DNA from: Klebsiella huaxiensis
GTDB lineage: Bacteria; Pseudomonadota; Gammaproteobacteria; Enterobacterales; Enterobacteriaceae
Reading direction: 5' to 3'
Assembly (NCBI RefSeq): GCF_003261575.2
Contig: NZ_CP036175.1
Location: 124,001 to 188,000, forward strand
DNA length: 64,000 bases
Position numbers and translations under genes: made by a program. The stretch's first letter is position 1; each line of letters opens with the position of its first letter. Shown here piece by piece: positions 8,352 to 16,748 of the stretch. A model generated the notes under the pieces. That model did no database searches. It was not told where the DNA came from and worked only from the letters and a program-made list of their open reading frames with translations.

Positions 8352-9743
8352 TTAGTTTTTCTCTGGCGGGAAAACCAGGTTCAGCACAATTGCCGTTATA
8401 CCACCGGCAGCGATGCCGGAGGAGAGCAGGTTCTTCAGCCAGTCAGGGGCGAACTGCAGGATCAGCGGCTGCTGGGAAACGCCAAGGCCGACGGCCAACG
8501 ACAGGGCGATAATCAGGATCGCACGGCGGTTCAATGGCTCACGGGAGACGATACGTACGCCGGAAGCGGCGATGGTACCGAACATGACCAGCGTCGCGCC
8601 GCCGAGTACCGGTTCAGGAATATGCTGTACAAAGCCGCTTACCGCCGGGAACAGGCCGAGCACGATCAGCATCAGTGCGACCACGAAACCGACATAGCGG
8701 CTGGCGACGCCGGTCAGCTGTATCACGCCATTGTTCTGGCCAAAGCAGGAGTTCGGGAAGGTATTAAATACCGCCGAGACGAACGAGTTCAGGCCGTTAG
8801 CCAACACGCCGCCCTTCAGACGCTTCATATATAGCGGGCCGGAAACCGGCTGCTCGGAGACGTCGGAGGTAGCGGTGATATCGCCGATAGTTTCCAGCGA
8901 GGTAATCATAAAGACCAGCATCAGCGGCAGCAGCAGATTCCAGTCGATACCCAGACCGTAGTAAAGCGGCGTGGGCACCATAATCAAGCTGCTGTCGGTT
9001 GGCGCGGTATTGGTCGGCAGCATATCGAGGAACCAGGCTGCCAGATAACCCGCTGCCATGGCGATCACCAGCGAGGCGATGCGCAAATAGGGGTTGCGCT
9101 GGCGATTAAGGATAATAATCAGCGCCAGCACGATACCCGCCAGCAGCAGGTTTTTCGGCGCACCGAAGGTGTTATCAGCCATGGCCGCGTAGCCGCCGCC
9201 GATAGAAGTGAGGCCAACCTGAATCAGCGACAGACCGATAATCATCACCACCACGCCGGAGACCAGCGGCGTAATGATGCGCCGCGCAAGGTGTAGTACG
9301 CGGGAGATGACCATTTCCGTGCAGCTGGCCAGCATCAGGGTACCGAACAGCGCAGCCATCATGGTTGGGACATCGGCGCCGCCGGTTTTCAGCGCGGTAC
9401 CGCCCATAATCAGCGGTGCGACGAAGTTAAAGCTGGTGCCCTGAATTGAAAGCAGCCCTGAGCCAACCGGTCCCCAGGCTTTAATTTGAATAATGGATGC
9501 GACACCGGAGGCGAACAGAGACATGCTGATGATGTGTTGCGTATCCTGAGCCGGGAGGCCCAGAGCCTGGCAAATTAACAGCGCCGGGGTGATGACTGCG
9601 ACAAACATCGCCAGCAGGTGCTGGAAAGCGGCGAACAGAGTTTGCGGTAGCGGTGGGCGGTCTTCAAGGCGGTAGATTAATTCGCTGACTTGCTTATGCG
9701 CAACCGGTTGCGCATTTTCTGACTCTGCGGTGTTAACGGACAT
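8352..9743 (-). CDS. xanP: xanthine permease XanP (NCS2 family)
   Basis: High-affinity proton-coupled xanthine transporter of the inner membrane. The 463-residue protein is almost identical to E. coli XanP over long stretches (QTLFAAFQHLLAMFVAVITPAL, GSGLLSIQGTSFNFVAPLIMGG) and has about 12-14 hydrophobic segments. The start is the second of two tandem ATG codons (9743), matching E. coli. It is divergent from gltS across a 287-bp gap that carries a near-consensus PurR operator, consistent with purine-repressed expression. Confidence 0.96.
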   Translation of the reverse strand: MSVNTAESENAQPVAHKQVSELIYRLEDRPPLPQTLFAAFQHLLAMFVAVITPALLICQALGLPAQDTQHIISMSLFASGVASIIQIKAWGPVGSGLLSIQGTSFNFVAPLIMGGTALKTGGADVPTMMAALFGTLMLASCTEMVISRVLHLARRIITPLVSGVVVMIIGLSLIQVGLTSIGGGYAAMADNTFGAPKNLLLAGIVLALIIILNRQRNPYLRIASLVIAMAAGYLAAWFLDMLPTNTAPTDSSLIMVPTPLYYGLGIDWNLLLPLMLVFMITSLETIGDITATSDVSEQPVSGPLYMKRLKGGVLANGLNSFVSAVFNTFPNSCFGQNNGVIQLTGVASRYVGFVVALMLIVLGLFPAVSGFVQHIPEPVLGGATLVMFGTIAASGVRIVSREPLNRRAILIIALSLAVGLGVSQQPLILQFAPDWLKNLLSSGIAAGGITAIVLNLVFPPEKN

Positions 9744-9795
9744 CACAACAATCCCAAAGGTGGCAAAGCGGGGATTTTATCGGACTGTAGACTAA

Positions 9796-9811
9796 AAGCA
9801 AACGTTTGCCA
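9796..9811. promoter_or_regulatory. PurR operator upstream of xanP
   Basis: The sequence aagcaaacgtttgcca differs from the PurR consensus acgcaaacgtttgcgt only at its outer positions and keeps the central caaacgtttg palindrome. It lies about 55 bp upstream of the xanP start. A PurR site at this gene has been predicted in relatives, as I recall. Confidence 0.8.
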
Positions 9812-10030
9812 CTCTTTAGCGATAAATATTTATACAGGGAATAGGCTTAGAGAAATTATTAACATTTTGTATGATTGATCGCATCATTATCCCTACAAAA
9901 TATCTTTTTCTGTCCTTTTTTCCGTACTTCTGCTTAAAATCCCCTCCCGATTACTCATGATGAGAAGCAATCGACACCGGGAATACCGTCGCGTGTGAAT
10001 GGATCATGCGCCTATAAGGAGCTCTTTTTT

Positions 10031-11233
10031 ATGTTTCATCTCGATACCTTATCGACGCTCGTTGCCGCAACACTAGTGTTGCTACTGGGTAGAAAACTCG
10101 TTCAAACCGTCCCTTTCCTGAAAAAATACACCATTCCTGAGCCCGTGGCGGGTGGATTGTTGGTTGCGCTGGCGCTGCTGGTGCTTAAGAAGAGCATGGA
10201 TATCGAAATCGATTTCGATATGAGTCTGAAAGATCCGCTGATGCTGGCGTTCTTCGCCACCATCGGTCTGAATGCCAACCTCGCCAGCTTGCGGGCTGGC
10301 GGCAAAGTGGTGGGGACGTTCCTGATCGTTGTCGTGGGACTGCTACTGCTGCAAAACGCCCTCGGCATCGGCATGGCGAAGCTGCTGGGCCTCGACCCGC
10401 TGATGGGGCTGCTGGCGGGTTCGATTACGCTTTCCGGCGGTCATGGAACCGGGGCGGCGTGGAGTAAAGTGTTTGTCGAGCGCTATGGCTTTGCCAACGC
10501 CACCGAAGTGGCGATGGCTTGCGCAACTTTTGGCCTGGTGCTTGGCGGCCTGATTGGCGGACCGGTGGCGCGCTACCTGATTAAGCACTCTTCTTCACCG
10601 GACGGCACGCCGGACGATCAGTTGGCGCCGACCGCGTTTGAAAAACCGGATATGGGACGCATGATCACGTCGCTGGTGCTGATTGAAAGTATCGCGTTAA
10701 TTGCAATCTGTTTGACGGTAGGGAAGATCGTTGCGCAACTGCTGATGGGCACCGTGTTCGAGCTGCCGACCTTCGTTTGCGTGCTGTTTATCGGCGTGAT
10801 TCTCAGCAACAGTTTGTCGGCACTGGGGCTGTATCGCGTGTTCGACCGCGCGGTGTCGGTATTGGGTAACGTCAGTCTGTCGCTGTTCCTGGCGATGGCG
10901 CTGATGAGCCTCAAGCTGTGGGAGCTGGCGTCGCTGGCTCTGCCGATGATTGCTATTCTGGCGGTGCAAACGGTAGCGATGGCGCTGTACGCGGTGTTTG
11001 TGACCTATCGAATGATGGGGAAAAACTACGATGCCGCCGTTCTGGCCGCCGGGCACTGCGGTTTTGGCCTCGGCGCAACGCCGACGGCGATTGCCAATAT
11101 GCAGGCGATTACCGACCGTTTTGGCCCATCGCACATGGCGTTTCTGGTGGTGCCGATGGTGGGTGCGTTCTTTATTGATATCGTTAACGCGCTGGTAATT
11201 AAGCTGTATCTGCTGTTGCCGATGTTTGGCTGA
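10031..11233 (+). CDS. gltS: sodium/glutamate symporter GltS
   Basis: Inner-membrane Na+-dependent glutamate permease of 400 residues, matching E. coli GltS nearly end to end. The family hallmark glycine-rich segments are present in both halves (SITLSGGHGTGAAW and AAGHCGFGLGATPTAIANM). The ATG at 10031 gives MFHLDTLSTL, as in E. coli, and is preceded by taaggag; an in-frame upstream start at 9995 is not supported. In E. coli gltS converges on recG, but here the gene beyond its 3' end is glpK, which marks one edge of a relocated block. Confidence 0.97.
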   Translation: MFHLDTLSTLVAATLVLLLGRKLVQTVPFLKKYTIPEPVAGGLLVALALLVLKKSMDIEIDFDMSLKDPLMLAFFATIGLNANLASLRAGGKVVGTFLIVVVGLLLLQNALGIGMAKLLGLDPLMGLLAGSITLSGGHGTGAAWSKVFVERYGFANATEVAMACATFGLVLGGLIGGPVARYLIKHSSSPDGTPDDQLAPTAFEKPDMGRMITSLVLIESIALIAICLTVGKIVAQLLMGTVFELPTFVCVLFIGVILSNSLSALGLYRVFDRAVSVLGNVSLSLFLAMALMSLKLWELASLALPMIAILAVQTVAMALYAVFVTYRMMGKNYDAAVLAAGHCGFGLGATPTAIANMQAITDRFGPSHMAFLVVPMVGAFFIDIVNALVIKLYLLLPMFG

Positions 11234-11240
11234 TAAAAAA

Positions 11241-11334
11241 CCCGGAGGCGGTGCTGCGCACCTGTCCGGGCTACAAGATCGTGCGGTTTTGGATTTGGTA
11301 GCCCGGCTAAAGGCGTTTACGCCGCAAGCCGGGA
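11241..11334. repeat. REP/BIME pair at the gltS-glpK junction
   Basis: Two inverted REP palindromes, 11241-11270 and 11301-11334, lie between the convergent gltS and glpK genes. The position coincides with one breakpoint of the relocated glp/tpi block, so the repeats may have mediated or marked the rearrangement. Confidence 0.85.
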
Positions 11335-11347
11335 ATACCTCCACACC

Positions 11348-12859
11348 TTACGCTTCGTCGTGCTCTTCCCACGCTAATGCGCGTTTTACCGCTTTCTTCC
11401 AGCCGCTGTAGCGAACGTTACGCTCGGTAGTTTCAATCCCCGGGCGGAATTCACGTTCGATAACCGCTTTCTCCTGCAACTCATCCAGATTCTGCCAGAA
11501 ACCCACCGCCAGACCGGCCAGATAGGCAGCACCCAGCGCGGTGACTTCGCGCACTTCAGGGCGTTCTACACGGGTGCCGAGAATATCGGACTGGAACTGC
11601 ATCAGGAAGTTGTTGGCCACCGCGCCACCGTCGACGCGCAGAGCGTGCAGACGGATCCCTGAGTCAGCCTGCATTGCTTCCAGCACGTCGCGGGTCTGAT
11701 AGGCGATCGACTCCAGAGTGGCGCGAATAATATGGTTAGAGTTCACGCCGCGGGTCAGGCCGAAGATTGCGCCGCGGGCGTACGGGTCCCAGTACGGTGC
11801 GCCGAGGCCAGTAAATGCCGGGACCACGTATACGCCGTTGGTATCTTTCACTTTAGTTGCGAAATATTCGGAATCGAACGCGTCGCTAATTAGCTTCATC
11901 TCATCGCGCAGCCACTGGATGGAAGCGCCTGCCATAAACACCGCACCTTCCAGCGCATAGTTCACTTCGCCGCGTGGGCCGCAGGCGATCGTCGTCAGCA
12001 GGCCGTTTTCAGATTTCACCGCTTTCTCGCCGGTGTTCATCAGCATGAAGCAGCCAGTGCCGTAGGTATTTTTCGCCATCCCTTCTTTAACGCATAGCTG
12101 GCCGAACAGCGCCGCCTGCTGGTCGCCCGCGATACCGGCGATCGGAATACGCGTGCCGCCTTTACCGCCGATATTGGTCTGGCCGTACACTTCGGAAGAC
12201 TTGCGTACTTCCGGCAACATGGCGCGGGGGATATCCAGCGCGTCGAGCATTTTGTCGTCCCAGTCCAGCTCGTGGATGTTGAACAGCATGGTACGTGAGG
12301 CGTTGGTGTAGTCGGTGACGTGCACGCGCCCCTGGGTCATTTTCCAGATAAGCCAGGTGTCCACGGTGCCGAACAGCAGCTCGCCGCGTTTTGCGCGCTC
12401 GCGCGCACCTTCGACGTGGTCAAGGATCCACTTCACTTTGGTGCCGGAGAAGTAGGGGTCAACCACCAGGCCGGTAGCCTTACGGATGTACTCTTCCATG
12501 CCGTCGCGCTTGAGCTGCTCGCAGATTTCAGCGGTACGGCGGCACTGCCAGACAATCGCGTTATAAATCGGTTTACCGGTTTCGCGCTCCCACACGATAG
12601 CGGTTTCACGTTGGTTGGTGATGCCGATTGCCGCGATTTCATCGGAGCTGATATCGGCTTTTGCCAGCACTTCTACCAACGTGGAACTTTGGGTTGCCCA
12701 GATCTCCATCGGGTCGTGCTCAACCCAGCCGGGCTTCGGATAAATTTGTTCAAATTCTCGCTGAGAGACGCTGACGATATTGGCATCGTGATCCATTACA
12801 ACGGCGCGGGAGCTGGTGGTGCCCTGGTCGAGCGCTACGATATATTTTTTGTCGGTCAT
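11348..12859 (-). CDS. glpK: glycerol kinase GlpK
   Basis: Phosphorylates glycerol to glycerol 3-phosphate with ATP in the cytoplasm. It has 503 residues with FGGY-kinase motifs: the N-terminal LDQGTTSSRAVV loop, the YGTGCFMLMNTG segment and the LRVDGGAVANNFLMQFQSDIL signature. The C-terminal stretch PGIETTERNVRYSGW corresponds to the EIIA-Glc-binding site used for inducer exclusion. It lies 21 bp downstream of glpF. Unlike in E. coli, glpX does not follow; gltS and a REP pair do. Confidence 0.97.
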   Translation of the reverse strand: MTDKKYIVALDQGTTSSRAVVMDHDANIVSVSQREFEQIYPKPGWVEHDPMEIWATQSSTLVEVLAKADISSDEIAAIGITNQRETAIVWERETGKPIYNAIVWQCRRTAEICEQLKRDGMEEYIRKATGLVVDPYFSGTKVKWILDHVEGARERAKRGELLFGTVDTWLIWKMTQGRVHVTDYTNASRTMLFNIHELDWDDKMLDALDIPRAMLPEVRKSSEVYGQTNIGGKGGTRIPIAGIAGDQQAALFGQLCVKEGMAKNTYGTGCFMLMNTGEKAVKSENGLLTTIACGPRGEVNYALEGAVFMAGASIQWLRDEMKLISDAFDSEYFATKVKDTNGVYVVPAFTGLGAPYWDPYARGAIFGLTRGVNSNHIIRATLESIAYQTRDVLEAMQADSGIRLHALRVDGGAVANNFLMQFQSDILGTRVERPEVREVTALGAAYLAGLAVGFWQNLDELQEKAVIEREFRPGIETTERNVRYSGWKKAVKRALAWEEHDEA

Positions 12860-12880
12860 AGTATGAGTCCCGTAGTCAGA

Positions 12881-13732
12881 TTACAGCGAAGCGTTGTGTT
12901 GCGTTGTAGAGGAGGATGAGGCTTCTTTCTCTTCGGCAACGCAGGTGTCGCAAGGCAGGTGACGGCCAATCAGCTTGCGGTAGCAGAATGCGCCTAGCGC
13001 AGCACCGACGATTGGCGCACACAGCGGCACCAGGAAATAAGGAATATCTTTGCCACCCGTGAAGGCGACATCACCCCAGCCAGCAAGCCAGGCGAAGGTT
13101 TTTGGTCCGAGATCGCGTGCCGGGTTCATGGCGAAGCCGGTCAGCGGGCCCATGGATGCGCCGATAACGGCGATCAGCAGACCAATCAGCAGCGGTGCCA
13201 GCGGGCCGCGCGGCACGCCGTTGCCATCATCGGTCAGCGCCAGAATGACGCCCATCAGGATAGCGGTAATCACCATCTCTACCGCGAAGGCCTGCACAAA
13301 ATTGATATGCGGGTTCGGGTAAGTGGAGAAAATGCCAGCCAGCTCAAGACTTTCGACGCTACCGCGCACCATATTGTGGCTATGTTCGAAATCGAAGAAA
13401 AGATTGTAATAAAGCCCGTAAACTAAAGCCGCAGCGCAAAAGGCGCCAGCGAATTGCGCAATGATAAAAGGAACAACTTTACGCCCGTCGAAGCAGGCGA
13501 ACAGCCACAGCGCAATGGTAACCGCTGGGTTAAGGTGCGCACCGGAAACTCCTGCGGTCAGGTAAATCGCCATAGCGACGCCCAGACCCCAGATGATGCT
13601 GATTTCCCATTGACCGAAGCTTGCTCCCGCGACCTTAAGTGCAGCGACGCACCCAACGCCGAAAAAGATCAACAACCCGGTACCGAGGAACTCTGCGATG
13701 CACTGGCCTTTTAGTGTTGATGTTTGGCTCAT
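12881..13732 (-). CDS. glpF: glycerol uptake facilitator GlpF (aquaglyceroporin)
   Basis: Inner-membrane glycerol channel of 283 residues with the two NPA pore motifs (HLNPAVT and MNPARD) and six helices. The start at 13732 gives MSQTSTLKGQCIAEFLGTG, as in E. coli; an upstream in-frame start at 13798 only adds unrelated residues. The tail is slightly longer and Ser/Thr-rich. It is the first gene of the glpFK operon, and the 443-bp gap upstream holds GlpR- and CRP-type control sequences. Confidence 0.97.
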   Translation of the reverse strand: MSQTSTLKGQCIAEFLGTGLLIFFGVGCVAALKVAGASFGQWEISIIWGLGVAMAIYLTAGVSGAHLNPAVTIALWLFACFDGRKVVPFIIAQFAGAFCAAALVYGLYYNLFFDFEHSHNMVRGSVESLELAGIFSTYPNPHINFVQAFAVEMVITAILMGVILALTDDGNGVPRGPLAPLLIGLLIAVIGASMGPLTGFAMNPARDLGPKTFAWLAGWGDVAFTGGKDIPYFLVPLCAPIVGAALGAFCYRKLIGRHLPCDTCVAEEKEASSSSTTQHNASL

Positions 13733-14175
13733 AATCGAATCCTGAAGCGTAGTGATGATTATTGTATGTATGAAGGTCGCAGGCGACCACGCTGCCATGT
13801 AGGCATAGTGTTAATTTATCGTTAACGAACAAAAACGAGAAATATCGAAATTCAAATGTGTGTACTACGTCAAGAAAATGAGCGTTTTCGCGCCATAAAC
13901 GCGTATTCGGTCATTTGCGGGATCGTTTCACCGCTCATTTTTTTAACGCATTGATTAACAATTACGAAAAAGTACCGGGTAAAAGCGGCGAACGGACCAG
14001 GTAAAGACTGAAAAGTGTTGCAAACCGCAATCTACGCGGGTTGTCGCTGGACAGGGGCGACGGGGCTTCATACAATCGACTACATCACCACGGTAGTGCG
14101 CTAATTTTCGTTAAGGCGTCAACGCGTATACGAAACGGACGGTTTCTATCAACGCCTTGCAAGTTCAGGAGAGGT
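13733..14175. promoter_or_regulatory. glpFK / zapB divergent control region
   Basis: No gene is visible in these 443 bp between glpF and zapB. Near glpF, ttatcgttaacgaacaaa (about 13814-13831) resembles a GlpR operator (TCG followed by CGAACA), and further TCGAAA-type matches follow at about 13845. A tgtgtgtactacgtca stretch just upstream is a weak CRP candidate. Known E. coli glpFK control by GlpR and cAMP-CRP makes these plausible, but the matches are imperfect. The zapB-proximal part probably carries the zapB promoter. Confidence 0.5.
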
Positions 14176-14421
14176 ATGACGATGTCATTAGAAGTGTTTG
14201 AGAAATTAGAATCTAAAGTCCAGCAGGCGATTGATACCATCACTCTGTTACAGATGGAAATCGAAGAGCTGAAAGAAAAGAACAACACGCTGGCGCAGGA
14301 AGTACAAAGCGCACAGCACGGTCGTGAAGAGCTGGAGCGTGAAAACGGTCAGCTGAAAGAACAACAGCAGGGCTGGCAGGATCGTCTGCAGGCGCTGCTG
14401 GGCCGCATGGAAGAAGTATAA
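14176..14421 (+). CDS. zapB: cell division factor ZapB
   Basis: A small 81-residue cytoplasmic coiled-coil protein that stabilises the Z ring together with ZapA. Nearly the whole sequence is heptad-like (VFEKLESKVQQAIDTITLLQMEIEELKEKN...). The ATG at 14176 with caggagagg upstream gives MTMSLEVFEKLE, matching E. coli; a longer in-frame extension upstream is not coding. In E. coli rraA lies beyond zapB. Here sbp follows directly after a short hairpin, a novel junction. Confidence 0.96.
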   Translation: MTMSLEVFEKLESKVQQAIDTITLLQMEIEELKEKNNTLAQEVQSAQHGREELERENGQLKEQQQGWQDRLQALLGRMEEV

Positions 14422-14429
14422 TGCTTCTC

Positions 14430-14452
14430 GCCCTCTCCCGTCCGGGAGGGGG
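14430..14452. repeat. inverted repeat / possible terminator at the zapB-sbp junction
   Basis: A GC-rich hairpin (ccctctcccg, 2-nt loop, cgggaggggg) sits 8 bp after the zapB stop. It resembles the palindrome at 6458-6480. It may be zapB's terminator or part of a dispersed repeat at the rearrangement point. Confidence 0.55.
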
Positions 14453-14571
14453 CAAATTCTCCTCGTCATATATACTCACAAGTTATAGCCAATCTTTTTT
14501 TATTCTTTAATCATTGGTTCGCTTTCTGGCACGCTTAATTCATCACAACACGACATAAAGAGAGCGGTGCG

Positions 14572-15561
14572 ATGAATAAGTGGGGCGTAGGGTTAACTCT
14601 GTTGCTGGCATCCGCCAGCGTTCTGGCAAAAGACATTCAGCTATTAAACGTTTCTTATGATCCGACGCGCGAGCTGTACGAACAGTACAACAAAGCGTTT
14701 AGCGCGCACTGGAAGCAGGAAACCGGCGATAACGTGGTGATTCGTCAATCCCACGGCGGCTCCGGCAAGCAGGCGACCTCGGTGATCAACGGCCTTGAGG
14801 CCGATGTGGTAACCCTTGCGCTGGCTTATGATGTTGATGCGATTGCTGAACGCGGTCGGATCGACAAAAACTGGCTCAAACGCCTGCCGGATAACTCCGC
14901 GCCGTATACCTCTACCATCGTGTTCCTGGTGCGTAAGGGCAATCCGAAACAAATTCATGACTGGAACGACCTGATTAAACCGGGCGTATCGGTGATTACG
15001 CCGAACCCGAAAAGCTCCGGTGGCGCACGCTGGAACTATCTGGCGGCCTGGGGCTACGCTCTGCACCAGAACAACGGCGACCAGGCTAAGGCTCAGGAGT
15101 TCGTGAAAGCGCTGTTTAAGAACGTCGAAGTGCTGGATTCTGGCGCACGTGGCTCGACCAATACCTTCGTAGAGCGTGGGATCGGCGACGTGTTGATTGC
15201 CTGGGAAAACGAAGCGCTGCTGGCGACAAACGAACTGGGCAAAGATAAATTTGAAATCGTGACCCCGAGCGAATCGATTCTGGCCGAACCGACCGTTTCG
15301 GTCGTCGATAAAGTGGTCGATAAAAAAGGCACTCGCCAGGTGGCGGACGCTTATCTGAAGTATCTCTACTCGCCGGAAGGTCAGGAGATTGCGGCGAAGA
15401 ACTTCTATCGCCCACGTGACCCGGATGTGGCGAAAAAATACGCCAATGAATTCCCGAAACTGAAACTGTTCACTATCGATGAAGAGTTTGGCGGCTGGAC
15501 CAAAGCCCAGAAGGAACACTTCTCCAACGGCGGTACCTTCGACCAGATTAGCCAGCGTTAA
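14572..15561 (+). CDS. sbp: periplasmic sulfate-binding protein Sbp
   Basis: Substrate-binding component for sulfate uptake through the CysTWA ABC transporter. The protein has 329 residues with a cleavable signal peptide (MNKWGVGLTLLLASASVLA, cleavage before KDIQ). The body is the type II periplasmic-binding fold with the sulfate-contacting segments SHGGSGKQ and NPKSSGGARWN. It aligns with E. coli Sbp throughout. The upstream AT-rich promoter region (about 14480-14560) resembles the E. coli CysB-activated promoter. pfkA, the usual upstream neighbour, is absent here. Confidence 0.97.
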   Translation: MNKWGVGLTLLLASASVLAKDIQLLNVSYDPTRELYEQYNKAFSAHWKQETGDNVVIRQSHGGSGKQATSVINGLEADVVTLALAYDVDAIAERGRIDKNWLKRLPDNSAPYTSTIVFLVRKGNPKQIHDWNDLIKPGVSVITPNPKSSGGARWNYLAAWGYALHQNNGDQAKAQEFVKALFKNVEVLDSGARGSTNTFVERGIGDVLIAWENEALLATNELGKDKFEIVTPSESILAEPTVSVVDKVVDKKGTRQVADAYLKYLYSPEGQEIAAKNFYRPRDPDVAKKYANEFPKLKLFTIDEEFGGWTKAQKEHFSNGGTFDQISQR

Positions 15562-15571
15562 ATAGCCTCTC

Positions 15572-15596
15572 CTTATCCCCGGTAGCCGGGGATAAG
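15572..15596 (+). terminator. hairpin downstream of sbp
   Basis: Stem cttatccccgg / ccggggataag with a 3-nt loop directly after the sbp stop. There is no T run, so it may stabilise the 3' end more than terminate. Confidence 0.55.
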
Positions 15597-15600
15597 AGGT

Positions 15601-15636
15601 AGCCCGGACAGGCGCGTCAAGCGCCGCCTCCGGGAA
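15601..15636. repeat. single REP element between sbp and cdh
   Basis: One REP palindrome of the agcccggacaggcgcgtc...gcctccggg type immediately after the sbp hairpin. Confidence 0.85.
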
Positions 15637-15718
15637 AAAGATCCCGTACCTCTTCCTGTTTTCATTTAGTCATTAAACTGCGCTACTCTTCCAGTTCCGG
15701 CTGAGACAGGAAAACATA

Positions 15719-16480
15719 ATGCGAAGAGTACGATACTTTTTATTGGTGCTGCTGGTGGTGGTTCTGGCGGCGGTGGCCGGAGGCTACTACTGGCTCCATT
15801 CAGGCAACCCTGACGCGTTGCGGAAAATTGTTCTGCAACAGTGCGTCCCCAACCAACAGCAGAATCAAAATCCCGCGCCCTGTGCGGAAGTGAATCTGAA
15901 GGGCGGCTATGTCCTGTTTAAAGACCGCAACGGCCCGCTGCAGTATCTGCTGATGCCAACTTATCGTATTAACGGCACCGAAAGCCCTCTTCTGCTCGAC
16001 CCTCTGACACCAAATTTCTTCTGGCAGGCCTGGCAGGGGCGTGAAATCATGAGCCAGCATCGTGGCTCTGCCGTATCGGATGATGCGGTTTCATTGACAA
16101 TTAATTCGCGTAGCGGGCGCACGCAAAATCATTTCCATATCCATATCTCCTGCTTACGGCCCGATGTTCGCACTCAACTGGATAAAGAGGCCTCTGTCAT
16201 TAGCAGTCGCTGGTTGCCGCTGCCCGGCGGGTTAATGGGTCATGAATATCTGGCGCGCCGGGTCACTGAAACGGAGTTGGCGCAGCGCAGTCCTTTTCTG
16301 ATGCTGGCGGAAGAAGTACCGGAAGCGCGTGAGCATATGGGCCGCTTTGCGATGGCGATGGCGAAGCAGAGCGACGGCTCGCTGGTGCTACTGGCCACCG
16401 AGCGTAACCTGCTGACGCTCAATCGCGCATCGGCGGAAGAGATTCAGGATCATAACTGCGCGATTTTGACGGATCGCTAG
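15719..16480 (+). CDS. cdh: CDP-diacylglycerol pyrophosphatase Cdh
   Basis: Hydrolyses CDP-diacylglycerol to CMP and phosphatidic acid at the inner membrane. It has 253 residues with an N-terminal membrane anchor (YFLLVLLVVVLAAVAGGYYWL) and the HIT-type catalytic motif HFHIHISCLRP. Length and sequence match the E. coli protein. It lies downstream of sbp, separated by a hairpin and REP, and upstream of the four-gene riboside cluster, the same order I recall for Salmonella (STM4064 to STM4068). Confidence 0.95.
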   Translation: MRRVRYFLLVLLVVVLAAVAGGYYWLHSGNPDALRKIVLQQCVPNQQQNQNPAPCAEVNLKGGYVLFKDRNGPLQYLLMPTYRINGTESPLLLDPLTPNFFWQAWQGREIMSQHRGSAVSDDAVSLTINSRSGRTQNHFHIHISCLRPDVRTQLDKEASVISSRWLPLPGGLMGHEYLARRVTETELAQRSPFLMLAEEVPEAREHMGRFAMAMAKQSDGSLVLLATERNLLTLNRASAEEIQDHNCAILTDR

Positions 16481-16565
16481 TTTTCTTCGCACTACTCTCC
16501 TTTCCATTATCTTGTTGATTCTTATCCCGGTTTGAAATCGGGGTAAGATCCTGTGCGTAAAATTA

Positions 16566-16581
16566 TGTGAAATCGATCAAA
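16566..16581 (+). promoter_or_regulatory. CRP-like site upstream of the riboside salvage operon
   Basis: The sequence tgtga-N6-tcaaa matches the CRP consensus tgtga-N6-tcaca except in the last half-site. Its centre (about 16573.5) is about 41 bp upstream of a start point expected from the -10-like tatatct at 16601-16607, which suggests a class II CRP-activated promoter. This is inference from spacing. Confidence 0.6.
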
Positions 16582-16610
16582 AGATATAAAGGTATACCTT
16601 TATATCTTTT
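16579..16610. promoter_or_regulatory. perfect 32-bp palindromic operator (probable GntR site)
   Basis: Bases 16579-16610 form a perfect palindrome with half-site aaaagatataaaggta and no spacer. The ggtatacc core is of the kind bound by HutC/YegW-type GntR repressors. It overlaps the CRP-like site on one side and the probable -10 on the other, so a bound repressor would block transcription. The likely ligand-sensing protein is the GntR regulator encoded at 20157-20888, the last gene of the cluster. Confidence 0.75.
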
Positions 16611-16748
16611 TGGGAGTCGTTACACTCTTCTCATAGCCACCACAGACCGTTTGCTGGATGGCTTATTTATAAAAACGTTTTTATTTCATGTAGTGACATC
16701 ATTAATTGTTCACCAGATTTGCGCTGCTAAGCGTAAAGGAATATCAAC

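Noticed and set aside
14041..14175. N-terminal extension of zapB
   Set aside because: The frame is open, but the residues have no resemblance to ZapB and the ATG at 14176 has the ribosome binding site.
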